Positions 1 to 6,629 of a DNA stretch of 19,342 nt are shown here, piece by piece. The stretch comes from JAKVAV01 sp047633195 (GTDB lineage: Bacteria; Bacteroidota; Bacteroidia; Flavobacteriales_D; Cryomorphaceae), in the NCBI GenBank assembly GCA_047633195.1, contig JBLIEU010000043.1, forward strand, positions 1-19,342. Direction: 5' to 3'. Positions within the stretch are counted from its first letter, which is position 1. The number at the start of each line of letters is the position of its first letter. A model generated the notes under the pieces. It saw only the letters and a program-made list of their open reading frames with translations, was not told the DNA's origin and made no database searches. A program made the translations under genes and the position numbers.

Positions 1-238
1 TCCATTCCCTCAAGTTTTTTCTGAGGTACTTGATTTCTTCTACAACGATCGAAATTTCGGTCATGTAAGCCTCCATCTCTGATTTTCTCAAATCGGAGTG
101 GAGCGCTGCGAGAATTTCTTTTTCATTCCGATTAACCGCATCTTCGAGTCGCTTCAGCTGTTTGGCTCTGAATGAATAATCGAGTGTAGCTCCTGAATCA
201 AAGAAGTCTCTTTTTGCATCGATGTCTGTTTTACTCAT
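1..238 (-). CDS. Aldehyde dehydrogenase, N-terminal fragment (cut by window edge)
   Basis: The first 79 codons of a minus-strand gene start at an ATG at 238 and run off the left edge. The translation begins MSKTDIDAKRDFF and continues through AKQLKRLEDAVNRNEKEILA, SDLRKSEMEAYMTEI and VVEEIKYLRKNLREW. This helical stretch is characteristic of the N-terminus of the class 3 type (ALDH3-like) aldehyde dehydrogenase family, which oxidises fatty and aromatic aldehydes to carboxylic acids with NAD(P)+. The catalytic Cys and Glu lie outside the window, so activity cannot be confirmed. There is no signal peptide, so it should be cytosolic or membrane-associated. It lies 55 bases downstream of the exported protein gene at 294-2216 on the same strand and may be co-transcribed with it. 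Family assignment rests on recognition of the N-terminal pattern only. Confidence 0.8.
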   Translation of the reverse strand, partial: MSKTDIDAKRDFFDSGATLDYSFRAKQLKRLEDAVNRNEKEILAALHSDLRKSEMEAYMTEISIVVEEIKYLRKNLREW

Positions 239-293
239 TCGGCAATGTTTTTAGTGTTGAGCATTTCGGCTTGACTAAAATAAGGAATCAAAA

Positions 294-2216
294 TCAAGAA
301 CATAAAGCTTCTGCTTCCATGGGTACTTTAAATCCTTCTTGCTTCGCTTTATTCAAGAGTCTTTTGGACTCATCACACTGATTTTTGAAATAATAATTCA
401 GTGCTTCGAGGTAAATGCTGCTGGCATTTTTCTCTGTAATGGTTTTCAGGGTTTTGAGCGATCTATCGTAATCTCCTATTATAAGGTAGGCCATCGCTAA
501 ATCCTCTTTAGAGGCAGGATTGATATGAGGGTCGAATCCATCGAACATCCAGCTATCGAATATCAGTTGATTCAACTGGTGAAACCGATCGATTCCATGC
601 AATTCGTAGTTCGCGAAATTGCGTTCCAGAAGAAAAGAAAGGTCAGAACCACCTTTGGAGTTGATGAGCAAACGGTCTTTGCGGAGCTGCAGTTCTTTTT
701 GCTCAGACTTAGTTACGTCAGCGACATTCTCCTTGGTTGATCCAGTTGATATTCGTTGTGCCGCATATTGATATTCGTCAAAAAGTAAATTCCCCAAAAG
801 ATCTACTTCTCGGTCGTCCATTTTTGGAATGGCAGAGTTAATCTTTTCGAAGAAGGCGCGATGGCCGTAGTCGCCATTTCCTGTTTTATAAATGACGGAG
901 TTGAACGAAAGTTGGAACTTCCCCTTGAGGCTTGCGACTCTAGAAGGACTTCCCAAAGCATCAAAAGAATCCTTGCGATAGTCTTCGTTTTCGGGAACTT
1001 GATCAATATCAAAAGGCTTATTTCGATCCCAAAAAATCAAACCTACATCGAGAGAGTTCCTGCCTGTCTGTAATGTTTCCAAGGCTTTAATGTCTTTCAG
1101 TGAACGACTCAAAGTTATTTCTTCGCTGACCCCATTCGTTGGCTTAGGAAGAATGGCCGCCATAGCATAGTCGTGGTATTCCGCTTTACGCAGAAAAACG
1201 GGAAGTTCAATTTGGCCATTTTCTACTGGCATTTTTACCAAAGTGTTAATTCTTTGACCGGTACCGTAATTGAAACTGTAATTCCAAAGCAGGTAATTAA
1301 GCCGACTTGACTCTGAGCCAAAATCGAACGTGAGTCTCATTGCAAAGTCTACTATTGATTTGCCTTTTATGATTGATTCGATAGGCAGTTCGCCCAAATC
1401 CTCGCCAAATACTTCGTACCTGAGAATGGTATTTTCCTCTTCGTAGAGCCAAATTGTGGCAGAAAGAAATTCAGGGATTTTTGAGGTCAACTCAAATTCG
1501 GAGATACCCGTCAAGTGGTTGTACTTAACAAGGTCTATTTTGAAATATTTGTAGATACTTCTCTTGCCGAGTCTTCCCGGATGAAGCGGCCACGATGAAA
1601 CTTCTGAGCGTTCGAAAGGTGAAAACTGACCGATTAAGGCCGATGTATGGATGCTGAAAAACTGAAGTTCATTGGTCGGATCAATATTGGTTTGTACGAA
1701 TGAGAACGTCAAATCATCGGGTACGCCAGTGTTATCGATATTTACGATTCCTTCTCCTTCCAGTATTTCGATAGGCTGTTCTTTTAGGTAAGATCTTACC
1801 GTGAGTTTTCCCGTTGCCTTCTCATTCATTGAGCCGCTTCTGCGCTTTTCGAAGGCTTGAAAGATAATCTCGGCCCATCGCTTATCGGTATCGGCCAAGA
1901 CATTGACTTGACTCAGTTCGTTAAATGATTCTTTTAAAGCGACAATCGGGAGCTTTTCAAGTGTGGTTGATTTTAGCTCAAGTGATTCGTACCCCAAGTG
2001 GGATATGAGTATGGATTCAGCTTCATTCAGCTTTGCTTTTGAAATGGAAAAAAAAGCATCCTCATTTGCAATTGCCACCATGTTACCAGGAAGAAGTCGA
2101 ACCGTTGCGTAGGGCAAAGGGATTCCTTCTTCGCTGACTACTCTTTTTTTGATAAATTCTTGAGCGCCCGCCGAAAATGCAAACAGACCAAACATCAATA
2201 CTGCCAAGTATTTCAT
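294..2216 (-). CDS. Exported protein with carboxypeptidase-regulatory-like domain and TPR-like C-terminus
   Basis: This is a 640-residue protein starting at the ATG at 2216. The frame can be extended three codons to a TTG at 2225, but the ATG start gives a clean Sec signal peptide (MKYLAVLMFGLFAFSAGAQ), so I chose it. Residues about 22-105 resemble the CarboxypepD_reg-like beta-sandwich common in Bacteroidota envelope proteins (VVSEEGIPLPYATVRL, then ISHLGYESLEL). A long middle part has beta-rich character and no motif I recognise. Residues about 565-635 look like two TPR-type helical hairpins (LAMAYLIIGDYDRSLKTLK, then YLEALNYYFKNQCDESKRLL). There is no TonB-dependent barrel and no T9SS tail, so it is probably periplasmic or outer-membrane-associated; it could be an unusual relative of the DUF5686-type proteins, but I cannot show that. 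Specific function unknown. It is divergent from the hydrolase at 2332 and upstream of the aldehyde dehydrogenase gene. Confidence 0.75.
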   Translation of the reverse strand: MKYLAVLMFGLFAFSAGAQEFIKKRVVSEEGIPLPYATVRLLPGNMVAIANEDAFFSISKAKLNEAESILISHLGYESLELKSTTLEKLPIVALKESFNELSQVNVLADTDKRWAEIIFQAFEKRRSGSMNEKATGKLTVRSYLKEQPIEILEGEGIVNIDNTGVPDDLTFSFVQTNIDPTNELQFFSIHTSALIGQFSPFERSEVSSWPLHPGRLGKRSIYKYFKIDLVKYNHLTGISEFELTSKIPEFLSATIWLYEEENTILRYEVFGEDLGELPIESIIKGKSIVDFAMRLTFDFGSESSRLNYLLWNYSFNYGTGQRINTLVKMPVENGQIELPVFLRKAEYHDYAMAAILPKPTNGVSEEITLSRSLKDIKALETLQTGRNSLDVGLIFWDRNKPFDIDQVPENEDYRKDSFDALGSPSRVASLKGKFQLSFNSVIYKTGNGDYGHRAFFEKINSAIPKMDDREVDLLGNLLFDEYQYAAQRISTGSTKENVADVTKSEQKELQLRKDRLLINSKGGSDLSFLLERNFANYELHGIDRFHQLNQLIFDSWMFDGFDPHINPASKEDLAMAYLIIGDYDRSLKTLKTITEKNASSIYLEALNYYFKNQCDESKRLLNKAKQEGFKVPMEAEALCS

Positions 2217-2281
2217 GGGTGCCAAGTTAAAAAGGGAGAAAGGTCAAAATCGGAGGTCCATAAGAGCTTTTTAACAAAAAA

Positions 2282-2304
2282 TTGAAAACCTTGTTGAAAC
2301 CTTG
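2282..2304. repeat. Near-perfect tandem repeat in the divergent promoter region
   Basis: TTGAAAACCTTG (2282-2293) is followed immediately by TTGAAACCTTG (2294-2304), the same unit with one A missing. It lies in the 115-base gap between the divergent genes starting at 2216 and 2332, about 28 bases before the hydrolase ATG. It could be a regulator-binding site or part of the promoter. I could not find a convincing TTTG/TAnnTTTG promoter for either gene in this gap, so the role is open. Confidence 0.35.
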
Positions 2305-2331
2305 GATATTGCACCACTCAATAACACTGTC

Positions 2332-3753
2332 ATGAAAAATTCTCTAGTCATATTGATCCTTCTTTTCACTGGCTTTATTGGCTATACCCAATCTTTTGAA
2401 GTTGGAACAGCCGAATACACCTTTACTGATTCTGAAAGAAATAGGAGTATTCCCGCCATCATTTACTATCCTTCATCCGCTACGGGACGGAACGTGCCTG
2501 TAGCGTCATCGCAATTTGGCTTTCCTGTTGTGGCGTTCGGCCATGGCTTTGTGATTGAGCCAGAGGCGTACAGTTGGTTGGGAGAATTTTTAGCAGCCGA
2601 AGGATACATCCTTGTTCTGCCGGCAACTGAAGGTCAATTGTTGCCTCCTCCTGATCATTTGAATTTTGGTCGTGACATTCGCTTTTGCGCTGAAGAGGTC
2701 ATCCGACTTAGCGGCTTACAGGGTAATCCCTTATCAGGAAAAGTGCTTCCAAGATACGCCATGATGGGCCACTCGATGGGCGGAGGTGCAACATATCTGG
2801 GAGCAGCTGAATCTGCGGAAGTAATAACTACCATCACTTTTGCTGCGGCAGATACAGATCCCTCGTCCATTGCTGCTGCTTCAAATATAGGAGTCCCATC
2901 ACTGGTTTTTGCGGCAGAAGAAGATTGTGTGACACCCGTTTCCGCCAATCAAATACCCATGTATGAGAATTTACCTAATGGGGAAAAGGCATTTGTTAAT
3001 ATCAAGAATGCTTCCCATTGCAACTTTACAGATGGAAGTGCTAGCCTGTGTTACTTAGGAGAAACCTTTCCTTGCTTTGGATCGGGGCCATTTATTCCGC
3101 GCTCCGAACAGCATAGCCGTGTATTAGCGGTATTGTTGCCGTGGTTAGATCAATATCTGCGTTCCAATTGTACCAGAGGAGAATTGTTTCTCTCTGAATT
3201 GGAAGCAGGAAGTCTTGATGGAAGATGGACCAGTCAAATCGATGGAGAGGAGCTTTATTCGTGTGCTGAGAACTGCGCAATTCCACAAAACATCGTGGTT
3301 AGCCAAGAAACTGCTGGTTTTGCACTTTCGTGGAGCTCCGTTGAGGATGCTTTGGGTTACCAAGTTCAAGCGCGATTGGAAGGAGTGCAAGTGGAAGCTG
3401 CCAACTCTTTTAACCCTTTTTTTCTTGTTAGCCAATTGGACAATTCATTGAACTATCAATTTCGAGTGCGTTCTTTTTGTCCCGAACAAGGGCTGGGGAG
3501 TTTCAGTGATTGGAGCGGTGCCGCTGTCGTATCCCTTTCTTTATTTAAGTCTAGTGATCTTTTTTTGAGGTATACATATGCCTGGCCGGGGTCAATAATT
3601 TCCATCCAAACCATGAATGGTGAAATAATAATGGAGAAATACGCAGCTGAATCTGAAGGTGAATTGAATATTTCCTTTTTGCCCAAAGGCTTATTTTTAG
3701 CCAGAATTATGACTTCACGTGATGTTAAGGTGCTGAAGTTTTCAGTGATGTAA
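2332..3753 (+). CDS. Secreted PETase/cutinase-like alpha/beta hydrolase with FN3 and T9SS sorting domain
   Basis: This is a 473-residue protein from the ATG at 2332; an upstream TTG at 2302 would bury the signal peptide behind ten extra residues. Residues 1-20 are a Sec signal. Residues about 21-290 form an alpha/beta hydrolase of the polyesterase / chlorophyllase-like group: nucleophile elbow GHSMGGGA with Ser148, acid Asp198 in EEDCVTP, and His229 in NASHCNF. Spacing and surrounding sequence resemble Ideonella PETase (Ser160, Asp206, His237). Phe73 in GHGF takes the place of PETase Tyr87. The segment AAADTDPSS sits where PETase has its aromatic Trp185 and has no Trp, so PET activity is uncertain; lipid or polyester ester bonds are plausible substrates. 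Residues about 315-400 look like a fibronectin type III domain. Residues about 404-473 look like a Por/T9SS C-terminal sorting domain (SIISIQTMNGEIIMEKY, LPKGLFLARI), so cell-surface or released localisation is expected. The true substrate is unknown. Confidence 0.85.
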   Translation: MKNSLVILILLFTGFIGYTQSFEVGTAEYTFTDSERNRSIPAIIYYPSSATGRNVPVASSQFGFPVVAFGHGFVIEPEAYSWLGEFLAAEGYILVLPATEGQLLPPPDHLNFGRDIRFCAEEVIRLSGLQGNPLSGKVLPRYAMMGHSMGGGATYLGAAESAEVITTITFAAADTDPSSIAAASNIGVPSLVFAAEEDCVTPVSANQIPMYENLPNGEKAFVNIKNASHCNFTDGSASLCYLGETFPCFGSGPFIPRSEQHSRVLAVLLPWLDQYLRSNCTRGELFLSELEAGSLDGRWTSQIDGEELYSCAENCAIPQNIVVSQETAGFALSWSSVEDALGYQVQARLEGVQVEAANSFNPFFLVSQLDNSLNYQFRVRSFCPEQGLGSFSDWSGAAVVSLSLFKSSDLFLRYTYAWPGSIISIQTMNGEIIMEKYAAESEGELNISFLPKGLFLARIMTSRDVKVLKFSVM

Positions 3754-3760
3754 ATTGAAA

Positions 3761-3772
3761 AGGAAATTTCCT
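3761..3772. repeat. 12-base perfect palindrome upstream of the DUF389 gene
   Basis: AGGAAATTTCCT is a perfect palindrome in the 46-base gap between the hydrolase stop and the DUF389 start, ending 27 bases before the ATG. It has no room for a loop and no following T-run, so it is not an intrinsic terminator; it may be a dimeric regulator site. Palindromes of this length are expected a few times by chance in a window this size. Confidence 0.2.
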
Positions 3773-3799
3773 CTATTTTGCTCCTACTTATCATAACAA

Positions 3800-5284
3800 A
3801 TGGCAGAGGAGCAATCAAATTCCAACGAAGACAAAGCCCGTATCAGGCAAGAGCAAAAAGTAGAAGAGAGCAGTCGAAATCTTTCGAGGCGTTTTTCGCT
3901 TCTGTGGACTGAATTGTATCGTTTCTTATACACTTTGCTCAGCATTCGCGAAGAAACCGACTACGAGAAAACCCGTGAGGGAATCGTCAAGGATGTTTCA
4001 TTTAGAGGCCATACGGTCTACATTCTAATCTGTTCGATCTTCATCGCATCCATTGGGCTCAACCTGAATTCACCTGCGGTGATTATTGGAGCGATGCTTA
4101 TTGCTCCTTTGATGGGCCCGATTTTGGGTCTTGGTCTTGCATTGGGTACCAATGACGACGAACTGCTGATCAAATCCTTGAAGAATTTCGGCGTAATGGT
4201 AAGTATCAGTTTAATTACCAGTACTGTCTATTTCATTTTGACACCTTTGGTTGAGTATCAGCCTGAGCTTTTGGCCAGAACAAAGCCAACTACCCTCGAT
4301 ATTTTCGTGGCCATATTTGGTGGTATCGCAGGGATAGTGGCGGGATCGCGCAAAGAAAAAAACAATGTAATTCCCGGAGTCGCAATTGCTACCGCACTCA
4401 TGCCACCGCTGTGCACTGCAGGATTTGGATTGGCTACAGGAAATTGGCCATTCTTTTTTGGAGCGTTTTACCTTTTCCTATTGAACTCTGTTTTCATCTG
4501 TGCCTCAACACTTATTGGTGTTAGGTACTTGAGGTTTCCGCTGCGTAAATTCATCAATGCAAAGCGGGAGAAGCGGGTGAAGTTCTATATGGCCTTATTC
4601 ACCACCATCGTGATTCTTCCCAGTCTTTGGATTTTTTGGGGTGTGCTGAAAGAGTCTTGGTTTAAGGGGCATGCAGAGAGCTTTGTATCCGAGGTAGTCA
4701 AAATGGATGGCTCTCGGATCGTAAATCAAAACTTCGTTTACAACGATTCTCTATCCATCATCGAGGTATTTGTTTTTGGTTCTCAAATACCGATTGACAC
4801 TGTTGATAAATGGAAGTCTAAACTTCCACTATTTGGACTGGAGACTTGTCAACTTGAAGTCTTTGACGGAGATAATAGTGACAATGAAAAAGAGCTTGAC
4901 TTGCTTTCAGGAAAACTCCAGGCCAGTATTCGCGCTGACATTGTAAGAGATATTTACGATCGCAATGAGGCCCTTCTAGAGGATAAGGAAGAGCGAATCG
5001 TAGTTCTGGAGAGAGAACTCAATCGAAGAGCTCAGTCGGAAATAGACATTGATGTATTGAGTAAAGAGCTGGCTATCACTTTTTCCGAACTGAGAAGAAT
5101 TGCTTACGCGACTTCTTTCGAAAAAGACTTTGAAACGAATGGTGTAGATACCATTCCGAGTTTTCTGGTGAAATGGGACCCGAAGCTTTCCAAGAAAAAT
5201 AGGATCAAAAAAGAAGCTCAACTAAATGAGCTGATGCGCATTCGGTTGAGCTTAGATACGGTAAGGATAATTCCTTTCGAATAA
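3800..5284 (+). CDS. DUF389 family integral membrane protein with C-terminal coiled coil
   Basis: This is a 494-residue protein starting at the ATG at 3800. A charged N-terminal region of about 65 residues is followed by the DUF389 membrane core, about residues 70-260. Recognisable segments there are ICSIFIASIGLNLNSPAVII, GAMLIAPLMGPILGLGLALG, then GIAGIVAGSRKEKNNVIPGV and ATALMPPLCTAGFGLATGNW. A further membrane segment at about 262-285 leads into a hydrophilic C-terminal region with a heptad-like coiled coil at about 389-432, rich in Glu, Arg and Leu. DUF389 proteins are multi-pass membrane proteins of no established biochemical role as far as I know; a transport role has been suggested only by topology. 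It follows the secreted hydrolase by 46 bases on the same strand and may share a transcript, though I see no functional link. It converges on the cupredoxin gene with only 9 bases between stops. Confidence 0.9.
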   Translation: MAEEQSNSNEDKARIRQEQKVEESSRNLSRRFSLLWTELYRFLYTLLSIREETDYEKTREGIVKDVSFRGHTVYILICSIFIASIGLNLNSPAVIIGAMLIAPLMGPILGLGLALGTNDDELLIKSLKNFGVMVSISLITSTVYFILTPLVEYQPELLARTKPTTLDIFVAIFGGIAGIVAGSRKEKNNVIPGVAIATALMPPLCTAGFGLATGNWPFFFGAFYLFLLNSVFICASTLIGVRYLRFPLRKFINAKREKRVKFYMALFTTIVILPSLWIFWGVLKESWFKGHAESFVSEVVKMDGSRIVNQNFVYNDSLSIIEVFVFGSQIPIDTVDKWKSKLPLFGLETCQLEVFDGDNSDNEKELDLLSGKLQASIRADIVRDIYDRNEALLEDKEERIVVLERELNRRAQSEIDIDVLSKELAITFSELRRIAYATSFEKDFETNGVDTIPSFLVKWDPKLSKKNRIKKEAQLNELMRIRLSLDTVRIIPFE

Positions 5285-5293
5285 GTTGACTTT

Positions 5294-5887
5294 CTACTTT
5301 CTAAGTATTTTACCTGTAAAGCGTTCGTTACCAGTGGTAGTAATATTAAAAAGGTAAATCCCAGGCTTTAGTGAACTAATGTCAATTTGCTTATTCTCAG
5401 AAACAAGCATTTCCATTGCTTTCTTTCCAGTAATGTCAAATATTTCGAGCTGAGATTGACCTGGAAATTCCTTCAAGCCGCCTATTACAATGTAGTTGTC
5501 AGCTGGCACTGGAAAAGCTTGAAGGACTTGCTTTGATTCATTATCGGTACTATTTACACCTTGCACAATTACCCGTCCTGTCATCAGTGAAGGGTGTATC
5601 GCACATTGGTAATCGTAGTTTCCCTCTGTGTCAAACGTCACTTCATAAGTCCAAGGGTCACTACTCGCTTCATTGCTAAAAGCTTCAGGGTTATTTGGAA
5701 ATGTTGTGGAATTCCCATCGACATTATGGAATCCTTCGGTATTGGTCCAGATGACAATATCGCCTTGGTCAATTGTAAGAACTGCAGGGTCGAAACCAAA
5801 ATTGAACACCGTGACGTTGTGGGTCGTTTGCGCTGAAACGCCTGTCAAGATGGATAAAGAGATTAAAAGAGTGTATAGTTTGTTCAT
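5294..5887 (-). CDS. Plastocyanin/azurin-like cupredoxin with T9SS sorting domain
   Basis: This is a 197-residue protein with a Sec signal (residues 1-19, ending VSAQ). Residues about 20-110 form a cupredoxin domain with the type 1 copper ligand set visible: His54 (GFHNV), then Cys95, His98 and Met102 in YQCAIHPSLM. Such proteins carry electrons through Cu(I)/Cu(II) exchange. After a short linker, residues about 118-197 form a Por-type sorting domain (FPVPADNYIVI, LEIFDITGKKAMEM, SSLKPGIYLFNI, ending GKILRK), predicting T9SS export and surface attachment or release. This is an unusual place for an electron carrier compared with the periplasmic norm. It lies 44 bases after msrA on the same strand, and I see no promoter in that gap, so they are probably co-transcribed. 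The redox partner is unknown; copper binding or copper sequestration are alternatives. Confidence 0.88.
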   Translation of the reverse strand: MNKLYTLLISLSILTGVSAQTTHNVTVFNFGFDPAVLTIDQGDIVIWTNTEGFHNVDGNSTTFPNNPEAFSNEASSDPWTYEVTFDTEGNYDYQCAIHPSLMTGRVIVQGVNSTDNESKQVLQAFPVPADNYIVIGGLKEFPGQSQLEIFDITGKKAMEMLVSENKQIDISSLKPGIYLFNITTTGNERFTGKILRK

Positions 5888-5931
5888 AATCTAATTTTAG
5901 CGAGTGAATTGTTTTAGGGTTTAAAGAAAGG

Positions 5932-6579
5932 CTATTTCTTGTATTCTGCCTTTAGAAGTTGAGGAAAAGTTTTTTCAAACTTCACGACTTTTGGCTTAGA
6001 CACCTGCACAACATAACCGTTGCTCTGGTTAGCTGGATAGTAATCTTGGTGGTATTTTTCCGCTGGATAGAATACCTTAAATGCCATTACTTGAGTGGCA
6101 ATCGGTTCGTCGAATTTGGAGTCCTCCAATTTGTCAATTTTGTCCTGTATGGCTTCCTTTTCTTTTTCGGTTCTATAAAAAGCCACCGATCTATACTGTG
6201 GGCCTCGGTCAGGTCCCTGACGATTCACTTGAGTGGGATCATGCGCTCCAAGAAAAAACACCTCCAGCAGCGTTTCAAAACTTACTATTTCAGAATTGTA
6301 ATATACTTGGATAGCTTCAGCGTGAGTGGTTTTGCCCGCGCTCACTTCGCGATATGTTGGGTCTGCGTTGTCTCCACCCGAGTAGCCTGAGATGACATGC
6401 TTCACCCCCTCAACTCTTTCAAATACTGCTTCGGTGCACCAAAAGCATCCACCGGCAAAAGTGGCTACAGCTAGATTCTCCTTGTTTTTTGGAAGTTCTG
6501 CGAATGATTCATCCTTCTCGTATTGCGCTGTGCTGCACGAAACCAAGCAGGAAAAGATAAGGAAGAAAAGAAATCTCAT
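5932..6579 (-). CDS. msrA: Peptide-methionine (S)-S-oxide reductase, predicted lipoprotein
   Basis: This 215-residue MsrA reduces the S-epimer of methionine sulfoxide in proteins and free methionine. The catalytic motif GCFWC is at residues 44-48 with Cys45 as nucleophile. Further family motifs include GYSGGDNADPTYREV, GAHDPTQVNRQGPDRGPQYR and EKYHQDYYPAN. The N-terminus MRFLFFLIFSCLVSC has a hydrophobic signal and a lipobox with Cys15, so the enzyme should be a lipoprotein facing the periplasm. Apart from Cys11 and Cys15 in the signal, the only cysteines are Cys45 and Cys48; the C-terminal resolving cysteines found in E. coli-type MsrA are absent. It sits between the Cys/Met PLP enzyme (50 bases upstream) and the cupredoxin (44 bases downstream), all on the same strand. 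Confidence 0.95.
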   Translation of the reverse strand: MRFLFFLIFSCLVSCSTAQYEKDESFAELPKNKENLAVATFAGGCFWCTEAVFERVEGVKHVISGYSGGDNADPTYREVSAGKTTHAEAIQVYYNSEIVSFETLLEVFFLGAHDPTQVNRQGPDRGPQYRSVAFYRTEKEKEAIQDKIDKLEDSKFDEPIATQVMAFKVFYPAEKYHQDYYPANQSNGYVVQVSKPKVVKFEKTFPQLLKAEYKK

Positions 6580-6591
6580 GTTTTTATTTTA

Positions 6592-6627
6592 GTAACAAAT
6601 GAAGGCTGTATTTTGTTACCAAACAAA
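6592..6627 (-). promoter_or_regulatory. Candidate msrA promoter with overlapping inverted repeat
   Basis: On the minus strand, TTTG (6627-6624) is separated by 20 bases from TTCATTTG (6603-6596), a 7-of-8 match to the Bacteroidota TAnnTTTG element. A perfect inverted repeat GTAACAAA (6592-6599) / TTTGTTAC (6612-6619) with a 12-base spacer overlaps the -7 element and the core of the spacer, where a repressor operator would sit. No T-run follows on the minus strand, so a terminator for the upstream gene is unlikely. The assignment rests on pattern only. Confidence 0.4.
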
Positions 6628-6629
6628 AC

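Noticed and set aside
3456..3818. A 120-codon minus-strand open frame over the hydrolase C-terminus
   Set aside because: Antisense to the sorting domain of a convincing gene and extends into the DUF389 start; no recognisable domain.
5959..6390. A 143-codon plus-strand open frame opposite msrA
   Set aside because: Antisense to a well-supported enzyme with the full MsrA motif set; no coherent protein features.
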